A DNA stretch of 64,000 bases from Allomuricauda sp. F6463D (GTDB taxonomy: Bacteria > Bacteroidota > Bacteroidia > Flavobacteriales > Flavobacteriaceae), in the NCBI RefSeq assembly GCF_023015965.1, contig NZ_JALKAN010000001.1, positions 1,014,160 through 1,078,159 on the forward strand, given 5' to 3'. The translations under genes were made by a program, and so were the position numbers. Shown piece after piece: positions 32,969-40,888 of this stretch. Every line of letters starts with the position of its first letter. The first letter of the stretch is position 1. Below the pieces are notes generated by a model, which worked only from the letters and a program-made list of their open reading frames with translations, was not told the DNA's origin and did not search any database.

Positions 32969-35374
32969 ATGAAAAGGCATATAAACAAAGTTGCCGTAAT
33001 TGGTTCCGGAATTATGGGAAGTGGTATTGCATGCCACTTTGCGAACATTGGGGTCGAGGTGTTATTGTTGGATATTGTTCCTAGAGAGCTCACCGACAAA
33101 GAAAAGGCCAAAGGACTTACCTTGGAAGACAAAGCAGTTCGAAATCGTTTAGTAAACGATTCTTTGACCGCCGCCCTTAAATCCAAACCCTCCCCTATTT
33201 ATCATCAAAAATTTGCAGATCGCATTTCTACAGGAAACATGGAAGATGATATTTCCAAGGTGGCCGATGTAGATTGGATCATTGAAGTGGTAGTGGAACG
33301 ATTGGACATCAAAAAACAAGTGTTCGAGAATCTGGACAAGCACAGAACACCAGGCACCTTGATCACTTCGAACACATCAGGTATCCCCATTAAGTTTATG
33401 AGTGAGGGAAGAAGTGATGATTTCCAAAAACATTTCTGCGGAACCCACTTTTTCAACCCCGCGCGATACCTTAAACTCTTTGAAATCATTCCAGGTCCAA
33501 AAACCTCACAAGAAGTTTTAGAATTCCTTAATGGTTATGGTGAACAGTTCTTGGGCAAAACTTCAGTGGTTGCCAAAGACACACCTGCCTTTATCGGAAA
33601 CAGGATAGGGATTTTCAGTATCCAAAGTCTTTTCCACGCCGTAAAAGATTTGGGAATGACGGTTGAAGAAGTGGATAAATTGACCGGACCCGTAATTGGA
33701 AGGCCAAAATCTGCAACTTTCCGTACCGTAGATGTAGTTGGTTTGGACACTTTGGTGCACGTGGCTAACGGAATCAGTGACAATTGCAAGGACGATGAGC
33801 GTCTCGAACTGTTCCAATTACCCGGTTTCATCAAAACTATGATGGACAATAAATGGTTAGGAAGCAAATCCGGACAAGGTTTCTATAAAAAAGTGAAAGG
33901 TGATAATGGTAAGAGCGAAATCTTGACCTTGGATTTGGATACGATGGATTACCGTGCCAAAAAAAGTGCAAAATTTGCCACTTTGGAGCTCACCAAAACC
34001 ATTGACAAGGTAATTGACCGTTTTCCTGTATTGGTAGGCGGAAAAGATAAAGCCGGGGAATTTTACAGAAAAAGCTTTGGTGCTTTGTTCGCCTATGTTA
34101 CCCATCGAATCCCTGAAATCACGAATGAACTCTATAAAATAGATGATGCCATGAAAGCTGGTTTCGGCTGGGAACATGGACCATTCCAAATTTGGGATGC
34201 CGTAGGTTTGGACAAAGGTCTCGAACTTATTAAGGCTGAAGGTTTGGAGGCCGCTTCATGGGTTACCGAGATGAAAAAGGCAGGAATTGATTCCTTCTAC
34301 ACCGTAAAAGAAGGCAACACCTATTTCTACGATATTCCAAAAAAGACCATGGAAAAAATTCCTGGTCAGGATGCGTTCATCATTTTGGACAACATTCGAA
34401 AAACCAAAGAAGTCTTCAAAAACAGCGGTGTTGTAATCGAAGATTTGGGCGATGGAATCCTCAACTGTGAATTCCAATCCAAAATGAATACCATTGGGGG
34501 CGATGTGCTTGCTGGTTTGAACAAAGCTGTTGACCTTGCTGAAAAAGATTTTGCAGGATTGGTAGTAGGTAACCAAGCAGCTAATTTCTCTGTTGGAGCC
34601 AATATCGGAATGATTTTTATGATGGCGGTGGAGCAAGAATATGATGAGTTGAATATGGCTATCAAAATGTTCCAGGACACCATGATGCGCATGCGATACT
34701 CATCCATTCCAACCGTAGCCGCGCCGCACGGTATGGCCTTGGGCGGAGGTTGTGAACTTTCACTCCACGCAGATAAGGTAGTAGCTGCTGCAGAAACCTA
34801 CATTGGTTTGGTAGAATTTGGTGTAGGGGTAATCCCTGGCGGAGGTGGTTCCAAAGAAATGGCGCTTCGAGCTTCGGATACCTTCAAAAAAAATGACGTG
34901 GAGTTAAATGTGCTTCAAGAGTATTTCCTGACCATTGGAATGGCCAAGGTATCAACATCGGCATATGAAGCCTTTGATTTGGGCATCTTGCAAAAAGGAA
35001 AAGACGTTGTAGTGGTCAACAAAGACCGTCAAATTGCAACGGCCAAAGCTCATGCTAAAATTATGGCAGATGCAGGCTACACTAAACCTGTAAAACGAAA
35101 AGATGTAAAAGTTCTTGGAAAGCAAGCCTTGGGCATGTTCTTGGTAGGAACAGACTCCATGGAAGCTGGGCATTATATTTCGGAGCACGACAAAAAGATT
35201 GCCAACAAATTGGCCTACGTAATGGCTGGGGGCGACCTTTCAGAAGCAACAATGGTAACGGAACAATATCTTTTGGATTTGGAACGAGAAGCATTCTTGT
35301 CCCTTTGCACTGAAAAAAAGACTTTGGAACGTATCCAACACATGTTGAAAACAGGAAAACCACTTCGCAACTAG
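32969..35374 (+). CDS. FadN-like 3-hydroxyacyl-CoA dehydrogenase/enoyl-CoA hydratase
   Basis: An 801-residue bifunctional beta-oxidation enzyme. The order is dehydrogenase first: NAD-binding VAVIGSGIMGSGIACHFANI near residues 8-27, the catalytic region CGTHFFNPARYLKLFEIIPG, and the C-terminal dehydrogenase repeat. The hydratase/crotonase domain follows in about 470-720 (NFSVGANIGMIFMMAVE, APHGMALGGGCELSLHAD, GVIPGGGGSKEMALR). This order is opposite to E. coli FadB/FadJ and the same as Bacillus FadN, which also sits in a fadN-fadA-fadE operon. The enzyme hydrates enoyl-CoA and oxidises the 3-hydroxyacyl-CoA for thiolysis by the downstream FadA. Confidence 0.92.
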   Translation: MKRHINKVAVIGSGIMGSGIACHFANIGVEVLLLDIVPRELTDKEKAKGLTLEDKAVRNRLVNDSLTAALKSKPSPIYHQKFADRISTGNMEDDISKVADVDWIIEVVVERLDIKKQVFENLDKHRTPGTLITSNTSGIPIKFMSEGRSDDFQKHFCGTHFFNPARYLKLFEIIPGPKTSQEVLEFLNGYGEQFLGKTSVVAKDTPAFIGNRIGIFSIQSLFHAVKDLGMTVEEVDKLTGPVIGRPKSATFRTVDVVGLDTLVHVANGISDNCKDDERLELFQLPGFIKTMMDNKWLGSKSGQGFYKKVKGDNGKSEILTLDLDTMDYRAKKSAKFATLELTKTIDKVIDRFPVLVGGKDKAGEFYRKSFGALFAYVTHRIPEITNELYKIDDAMKAGFGWEHGPFQIWDAVGLDKGLELIKAEGLEAASWVTEMKKAGIDSFYTVKEGNTYFYDIPKKTMEKIPGQDAFIILDNIRKTKEVFKNSGVVIEDLGDGILNCEFQSKMNTIGGDVLAGLNKAVDLAEKDFAGLVVGNQAANFSVGANIGMIFMMAVEQEYDELNMAIKMFQDTMMRMRYSSIPTVAAPHGMALGGGCELSLHADKVVAAAETYIGLVEFGVGVIPGGGGSKEMALRASDTFKKNDVELNVLQEYFLTIGMAKVSTSAYEAFDLGILQKGKDVVVVNKDRQIATAKAHAKIMADAGYTKPVKRKDVKVLGKQALGMFLVGTDSMEAGHYISEHDKKIANKLAYVMAGGDLSEATMVTEQYLLDLEREAFLSLCTEKKTLERIQHMLKTGKPLRN

Positions 35375-35384
35375 TTGCGATAGT

Positions 35385-35404
35385 AATGAGATGCTAGAAT
35401 TGAG
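35385..35404. repeat. Left arm of inverted repeat flanking the four-helix-bundle gene
   Basis: The reverse complement of these 20 bases matches 35763-35782 at 17 of 20 positions. The arms lie just outside the small gene at 35414-35761. Confidence 0.5.
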
Positions 35405-35413
35405 TAATCAGAA

Positions 35414-35761
35414 ATGCACAAAGTAAAAGATTTAAAAATTTGGAGAAAATCGATTCAGCTTTCCAAAGCTATCTATCTACTTATGCCTGAGTTACCAAAA
35501 GATGAAAAATTTGGTTTGATAAATCAAATTAAAAGAAGTGCCGTTTCAGTCCCTTCTAATATTGCCGAGGGAGCTGGAAGAAATTTAAACAAAGAGTTTA
35601 AGCACTTTTTAAGTATTGCGAACGGTTCTCTATACGAACTACAGACGCAATTGATTTTAATTATTGAATTAAACTTAACAAAAAACCAGAAAGCACAAAT
35701 ACTGATAGATGAATGTATTGAAATACAAAAAATGATTTATTCATTAAGGCAAAAGCTGTAA
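35414..35761 (+). CDS. Four-helix-bundle protein (23S rRNA intervening-sequence protein family)
   Basis: A 115-residue helical protein. HKVKDLKIWRKSIQLSKAIY, FGLINQIKRSAVSVPSNIAEGAG, FLSIANGSLYELQTQLIL and a final helix with EIQKMIYSLRQKL are the signature of the S23/IVP family, first noticed in 23S rRNA intervening sequences of spirochaetes and now found as stand-alone genes in many genomes. The function is unknown. It interrupts the otherwise continuous fadN-fadA order and is flanked by imperfect inverted repeats, so it is likely an insertion. It is transcribed in the operon direction and should not be polar. Confidence 0.88.
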   Translation: MHKVKDLKIWRKSIQLSKAIYLLMPELPKDEKFGLINQIKRSAVSVPSNIAEGAGRNLNKEFKHFLSIANGSLYELQTQLILIIELNLTKNQKAQILIDECIEIQKMIYSLRQKL

Positions 35762-35762
35762 T

Positions 35763-35782
35763 CTCAATACTAACATCTCAAT
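35763..35782. repeat. Right arm of inverted repeat flanking the four-helix-bundle gene
   Basis: CTCAATACTAACATCTCAAT matches the reverse complement of 35385-35404 at 17 of 20 positions; a partial extra copy (CTCAATAC) follows within 15 bases. Confidence 0.5.
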
Positions 35783-35799
35783 TCTCAATACTTTTTAAA

Positions 35800-36990
35800 A
35801 TGAAAACAGCATATATAGTAAAAGGATATAGAACAGCCATTGGCAAAGCGCCAAAAGGAGTATTCAGGTTTAAGCGTCCGGATGAATTGGCCGCAGAAAC
35901 CATAGAACATATAATGAAGGAGCTTCCCCAATTGGACAAAAAACGTATTGACGACGTTATTGTGGGGAATGCCATGCCCGAAGCTGAACAAGGTTTGAAC
36001 ATGGGAAGACTTATCTCATTAATGGGTCTCAATATTGAAGACGTCCCTGGCGTGACCGTGAACCGTTATTGCGCTTCAGGACTAGAAACCATCGGTATTG
36101 CAACAGCCAAAATCCAATCGGGAATGGCAGATTGTATCATTGCCGGAGGAGCGGAGAGTATGAGTTACATTCCCATGGGAGGTTACAAGCCTACGCCTGA
36201 TTATGCCACAGCCAAAGAAGGCAACGAAGACTATTACTGGGGAATGGGACTTACTGCTGAAGCAGTTGCACAGCAATTCAAGGTTTCACGTGAGGACCAA
36301 GATGAATTTGCATTCAATTCCCATATGAAAGCGTTGAAGGCCCAAGAAGAAGATCGTTTTCAAGATCAAATTGTGCCCATTGATGTAGAGCATACATTTG
36401 TGAACGAAGCAGGAAAAAAAGAAACCAAATCATACACGGTAAACAAGGATGAAGGGCCACGAAAAGGAACCAACATCCCGACTTTGAACAAACTAAGGCC
36501 CGTATTTGCAGCAGGTGGTAGTGTTACCGCCGGTAACTCATCTCAAATGAGTGATGGAGCCGCTTTTGTAATGGTGATGAGTGAAGAAATGGTAAAAGAA
36601 CTCAACTTAGAACCCATTGCAAGATTGGTAAACTATGCCGCAGCGGGTGTTGAGCCAAGAATTATGGGCATTGGCCCTGTAAAAGCCATTCCAAAAGCAT
36701 TAAAACAGGCAGGTATGAAACAAGACGAGATAGACCTTATCGAACTCAACGAGGCCTTTGCATCACAATCCTTAGCCGTAATCCGAGAATTAGGGCTCAA
36801 TCAAGACATTGTGAATGTCAATGGAGGAGCCATTGCCCTCGGTCACCCACTTGGATGTACAGGCGCCAAACTATCAGTTCAACTTTTTGATGAAATGAGA
36901 AAACGGGACATGAAAGGTAAGTATGGTATGGTCACCATGTGCGTGGGAACTGGACAAGGTGCAGCTGGTATATTTGAATTTTTATCATAA
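35800..36990 (+). CDS. fadA: Acetyl-CoA C-acyltransferase (3-ketoacyl-CoA thiolase)
   Basis: A 396-residue thiolase. The acylated cysteine is C91 in [13 protein letters not shown]. The catalytic histidine lies in [16 protein letters not shown], and the second cysteine in [12 protein letters not shown] near the C-terminus. [18 protein letters not shown] is also typical. It cleaves 3-ketoacyl-CoA to acetyl-CoA and a shortened acyl-CoA. It belongs with the FadN-like and FadE genes; the four-helix-bundle gene lies immediately upstream. Confidence 0.95.
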   Translation: MKTAYIVKGYRTAIGKAPKGVFRFKRPDELAAETIEHIMKELPQLDKKRIDDVIVGNAMPEAEQGLNMGRLISLMGLNIEDVPGVTVNRYCASGLETIGIATAKIQSGMADCIIAGGAESMSYIPMGGYKPTPDYATAKEGNEDYYWGMGLTAEAVAQQFKVSREDQDEFAFNSHMKALKAQEEDRFQDQIVPIDVEHTFVNEAGKKETKSYTVNKDEGPRKGTNIPTLNKLRPVFAAGGSVTAGNSSQMSDGAAFVMVMSEEMVKELNLEPIARLVNYAAAGVEPRIMGIGPVKAIPKALKQAGMKQDEIDLIELNEAFASQSLAVIRELGLNQDIVNVNGGAIALGHPLGCTGAKLSVQLFDEMRKRDMKGKYGMVTMCVGTGQGAAGIFEFLS

Positions 36991-37069
36991 GGCATTTGAA
37001 AAATAAAACAAAGCACTAAACAATAACAAAAAATGATTTCAAGCTTTCAATCCAGTTTAGACAAGTAAA

Positions 37070-37093
37070 TCTTGGCTCTTGATTCTTGATTCT
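37070..37093. repeat. Short tandem repeat in the fadA-fadE gap
   Basis: TCTTGAT occurs twice in tandem (37077-37083, 37084-37090), preceded by the diverged TCTTGGC (37070-37076) and followed by a partial TCT. It may be slippage or a scar of a lost insertion. The rest of 36991-37109 holds nothing recognisable. Confidence 0.4.
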
Positions 37094-37109
37094 ATTAATC
37101 TAAGCAACT

Positions 37110-38915
37110 ATGGAAACAAAAGAAAAAGACATACTGAGAGGAGGTCAATTTTTGGTCAAGGAAACCAAATGTGAGGACGTGTTCACCCTTGAGGACCTCA
37201 ACGAAGAACAAAAAATGATGCGCGAAAGCACCAAGGAGTTTGTAGACAGAGAACTATGGGCGCATTGGGAACGCTTTGAGAAAAAAGATTACGCCTATAC
37301 GGAAGAATGCATGAAAAAGGCAGGAGAACTTGGTCTTTTAAGTGTGGCAGTTCCCGAAGCTTACGGAGGCATGGGTATGGGATTTGTTTCTACCATGTTG
37401 GTTTGTGATTACATTTCCGGTGCAACTGGGTCCTTTAGTACAGCATTTGGTGCGCATACTGGAATCGGAACCATGCCCATCACATTATACGGAACCGAAG
37501 AGCAAAAACAAAAATACGTCCCAAGATTAGCTACTGGTGAATGGTTTGGCGCCTATTGTCTAACCGAACCTGGAGCTGGGTCCGACGCTAACTCGGGAAA
37601 AACAAAAGCAGTACTTTCCGATGATGGCAAGTATTATAGTATTACTGGACAGAAAATGTGGATTTCCAACGCTGGATTTTGCAATATGTTCATTGTTTTT
37701 GCTAGAATTGGCGATGATAAAAACATTACTGGGTTCATCGTGGAAAACGACACTGAAAATGGAATCTCCTTTGGTGAAGAAGAGAAAAAACTGGGTATCC
37801 ACTCCTCCTCTACCCGTCAAGTATTTTTCAATGAAACCAAGGTCCCAGTTGAAAACATGCTGTCCGAAAGAGGCAATGGATTCAAAATTGCGATGAATGC
37901 CTTAAATATAGGAAGAATCAAACTGGCCGCAGCGTGTTTGGAGGCACAACGACGTGTAATTGGCGAGGCCACTAAATACGCAAATGAGCGTATTCAGTTT
38001 AAAACTCCTATTATAAATTTTGGTGCCATTAAAGCTAAGATTGCCGATATGGCTACCAATGTATATGTGGATGAAGCCGCCTCTTACCGTGCCGCTAAAA
38101 ATATAGAAGATAGAATAGCCATTAGGGAAGCAGATGGTAATTCACATCAAGAAGCGGAGCTCAAAGGTGTTGAGGAATATGCGATAGAATGTTCTATTTT
38201 GAAGGTTGCCGTATCGGAACACGTACAGCACACCACAGATGAAGGTATCCAAGTATTTGGAGGAATGGGCTTTAGTGCAGATACGCCTATGGAGTCCGCA
38301 TGGCGAGATGCCCGTATTGCCAGAATATATGAGGGCACCAACGAAATTAATAGAATGCTCTCCGTGGGAATGTTGGTAAAAAAAGCTATGAAAGGCCATG
38401 TAGACCTTTTAGGGCCAGCTACGGCAGTTGGCGAGGAATTAATGGGCATACCATCTTTTGATGCACCCGATTTCTCCGAGTTACTTTCAGAAGAAAAAGA
38501 CTTGGTTGCCCGATTGAAAAAAGTATTCCTAATGATTGCAGGAAGTGCCGTTCAAAAATTTGGTCCAGATTTAGAAGAACAGCAAATGTTGCTGATGGCC
38601 GCCTCGGATATCCTGATTCAAGTCTATATGGCAGAATCGGCTATTTTAAGAACGGAAAAAAATGCTAAACGCTTTGGCGAAGAAGCACAGGCAACACAAA
38701 TAGCCATGTCCAAATTATATTTGTACAGGGCAGTCGATATCATCCAACAAAAAGGAAAGGAAGCCATAGTTTCTTTTGCGGAAGGCGATGAGCAACGCAT
38801 GATGTTAATGGGGCTTAAGCGCTTTACCAAGTATATGAACCAACCCAATGTAGTGAAACTTAGAACGCAGATAGCCGAGAAAGTTGCCGCTGATAATGGG
38901 TATACCTTTGACTAA
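37110..38915 (+). CDS. fadE: Acyl-CoA dehydrogenase, long form
   Basis: A 601-residue FAD enzyme for the first oxidation of beta-oxidation. The N-terminal helical domain is at about 30-150, the middle beta domain contains YCLTEPGAGSDANSGKT and ITGQKMWISNAGF, and the C-terminal helical domain contains VFGGMGFSADTPMESAWRDAR and IYEGTNEINR with the likely catalytic glutamate. An extra C-terminal region of about 150 residues is like that of Bacillus FadE and VLCAD-type enzymes. It closes the fadN-fadA-fadE set and is followed by a strong terminator. Confidence 0.94.
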   Translation: METKEKDILRGGQFLVKETKCEDVFTLEDLNEEQKMMRESTKEFVDRELWAHWERFEKKDYAYTEECMKKAGELGLLSVAVPEAYGGMGMGFVSTMLVCDYISGATGSFSTAFGAHTGIGTMPITLYGTEEQKQKYVPRLATGEWFGAYCLTEPGAGSDANSGKTKAVLSDDGKYYSITGQKMWISNAGFCNMFIVFARIGDDKNITGFIVENDTENGISFGEEEKKLGIHSSSTRQVFFNETKVPVENMLSERGNGFKIAMNALNIGRIKLAAACLEAQRRVIGEATKYANERIQFKTPIINFGAIKAKIADMATNVYVDEAASYRAAKNIEDRIAIREADGNSHQEAELKGVEEYAIECSILKVAVSEHVQHTTDEGIQVFGGMGFSADTPMESAWRDARIARIYEGTNEINRMLSVGMLVKKAMKGHVDLLGPATAVGEELMGIPSFDAPDFSELLSEEKDLVARLKKVFLMIAGSAVQKFGPDLEEQQMLLMAASDILIQVYMAESAILRTEKNAKRFGEEAQATQIAMSKLYLYRAVDIIQQKGKEAIVSFAEGDEQRMMLMGLKRFTKYMNQPNVVKLRTQIAEKVAADNGYTFD

Positions 38916-38953
38916 TTCAAATATTTGTTGGGATGAAAACCCGCATGGATTTG

Positions 38954-38980
38954 AAAACGCCCCTATTGGGGCGTTTTTTT
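38954..38980. terminator. Strong bidirectional terminator between fadE and the GH15 gene
   Basis: AAAACGCCCC (38954-38963) and GGGGCGTTTT (38968-38977) form a 10-bp stem with loop TATT. T residues continue on the plus strand to 38980, and the A-rich left side gives a T tract on the minus strand. It lies between two converging genes. Confidence 0.9.
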
Positions 38981-38985
38981 ATTTG

Positions 38986-40785
38986 TTATCCTATCGATTC
39001 CAAAATTTCATCGTCTTTTTGTTTGTTGGAAAAATTGATGGCACATTCAATAAGTGCCAAGTGGGAATATGCTTGCGGAAAATTACCCAACAATCTTTTG
39101 GTTTTAAAGTCGATATCTTCACTAAATAATCCAAGGTGGTTACTGTAGCTCAATAAACGCTCAAAATGTTCAAGAGCTTTTTCTTCCTCTCCTATTTTAA
39201 ACAGCGCATTGATGAACCAAAATGTACAAATGGTAAAAGATGATGAAGGCAATCCAAAATCATCTTCATTCTTATAACGATACAAAAGACCGTCATTACT
39301 CAACCCTTCATCAATAGCTTGTACGGTACTGACATATTTAGGGTCCCTAGCATGGATAAAACCGTAAGGCTCCATTAAAAGTATCGAAGCATCCAAGTGC
39401 CGTGAACCGTACGATTGCACAAATGCATTGATATCACTGTTCCAAGCATTTTTATGAATATCATCTTTTATTTCTTGTTCAAGAGCTATCCAACGTTCTA
39501 GTTTACGGGTTTTACCAAACATTTTTGCCACTTTTATGGCCCTGTCGATGGCTACCCAACACAATACCTTTGAAAAAGTAAAGTGCTTATCCTCTCCACG
39601 AAATTCCCAAATACCTTTGTCCGGTTCTTGCCAATGTTTACCAACGATCCAAACTATGCCTTTGGTGATGTTCCACAACTCTTCCACATTTTCAATATCA
39701 TTACTAAAGGAGTTCAATTGCTCATAGATCACATCCATCAAAATACCATAGATATCGTTTTGTTTCTGCATATACGCTGCATTACCCACCCTTACCGGTT
39801 TGGAGCCCTTGTAACCATCTAAATGATCCAAAGATATTTCCGTGAGTTTTTTTTCCTTATTGATACCATACATGATCTGGAGTTTTTCATCCTTGTCAGG
39901 CATTAGGTCAATTATAAACTGAAGAAATCTTTTGGCGGAATTCTTATGTCCCAGTTCCGAAACCACTTTGATTACCATGGATGCATCACGAATCCAACAG
40001 AAACGATAATCCCAATTACGCACCTCTCCTATTGTTTCGGGAAGAGAAGTAGTGGCCGCTGCCAATACAGCACCTGTTTTATCATAAGTCAACATTTTTA
40101 AGGTAATTGCACTTCGAATTATCTGCTCATTGAATTTCTTATAGGTAGGCGTTTTATCTACCCAATCCAACCAGTACACTTTGGTTCGTTCCAGCTCCAA
40201 AGCAATTTTTTGCGTAGTAGGTTTAAATATTTTTTCGTTATAACAAATCAAGAAGTAGCCATCTTCCTCTAGCGTTACATCTTTCTGTTCCAAAATACTA
40301 TTCTTCTCAAAAGAAGTATAAAGAAATAAGGTGTCGTATTTATTCTCATGGGTAAGGCTCGCTATAAAATCTTCTTTTATATAGTGTTTGGTCTTACCAA
40401 CCGCATATTCCAATTTAGGGTCGTACTTAAAACACACTTTTGGACTCCCCGACACATATTTAATGTATCGGATTATTTCTGGGGGAGCCATGTATTTCCC
40501 GTTCATTTTATGATGGCGAGGCATAAAATCATGCACCTCGAAAACATTTTCCCCTTCACTATATCGGGTTACCAAAATAGCGGTCCGGTTATAATATTCT
40601 TGATGTATTTCGTAATTTCCCTTGGGTATAATCTCAAAACTCCCCCCTATTTGCTCATCCAGTAGTTTTGCAAATACCGAAGTTGAGTCAAACTGAGGCA
40701 AACAGCACCAGTCTATGGAGCCTTCTTTGGATATCAATGCCGCACTTCTACAATTCCCTATAATTCCATAATTCAAGTTGTCCAT
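38986..40785 (-). CDS. Glycoside hydrolase family 15 protein (glucoamylase/trehalase-like)
   Basis: A 599-residue cytoplasmic enzyme without signal peptide. The N-terminal beta-sandwich (about 1-200) begins NYGIIGNCRSAALISKEGSIDWCCLPQFDS, typical of bacterial GH15. The (alpha/alpha)6 barrel follows with GEVRNWDYRFCWIRDAS and GIWEFRGEDKHFTFSKVLCW, the latter carrying the likely catalytic acid. Family members hydrolyse alpha-glucans; some actinobacterial members are trehalases. It is divergent from the trehalose synthesis gene, 103 bp away, so a trehalose-degrading or glycogen-related role is plausible. Substrate not provable. Confidence 0.9.
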   Translation of the reverse strand: MDNLNYGIIGNCRSAALISKEGSIDWCCLPQFDSTSVFAKLLDEQIGGSFEIIPKGNYEIHQEYYNRTAILVTRYSEGENVFEVHDFMPRHHKMNGKYMAPPEIIRYIKYVSGSPKVCFKYDPKLEYAVGKTKHYIKEDFIASLTHENKYDTLFLYTSFEKNSILEQKDVTLEEDGYFLICYNEKIFKPTTQKIALELERTKVYWLDWVDKTPTYKKFNEQIIRSAITLKMLTYDKTGAVLAAATTSLPETIGEVRNWDYRFCWIRDASMVIKVVSELGHKNSAKRFLQFIIDLMPDKDEKLQIMYGINKEKKLTEISLDHLDGYKGSKPVRVGNAAYMQKQNDIYGILMDVIYEQLNSFSNDIENVEELWNITKGIVWIVGKHWQEPDKGIWEFRGEDKHFTFSKVLCWVAIDRAIKVAKMFGKTRKLERWIALEQEIKDDIHKNAWNSDINAFVQSYGSRHLDASILLMEPYGFIHARDPKYVSTVQAIDEGLSNDGLLYRYKNEDDFGLPSSSFTICTFWFINALFKIGEEEKALEHFERLLSYSNHLGLFSEDIDFKTKRLLGNFPQAYSHLALIECAINFSNKQKDDEILESIG

Positions 40786-40888
40786 AGGTCAATAATTCTC
40801 AAAAGGGTTAGATTGAATTGGTTTTGCGATCGAATTTCCCGATTTTTAAAGAAACAAAAAATTAAAATACCTCAAAAATCATCCTTTT

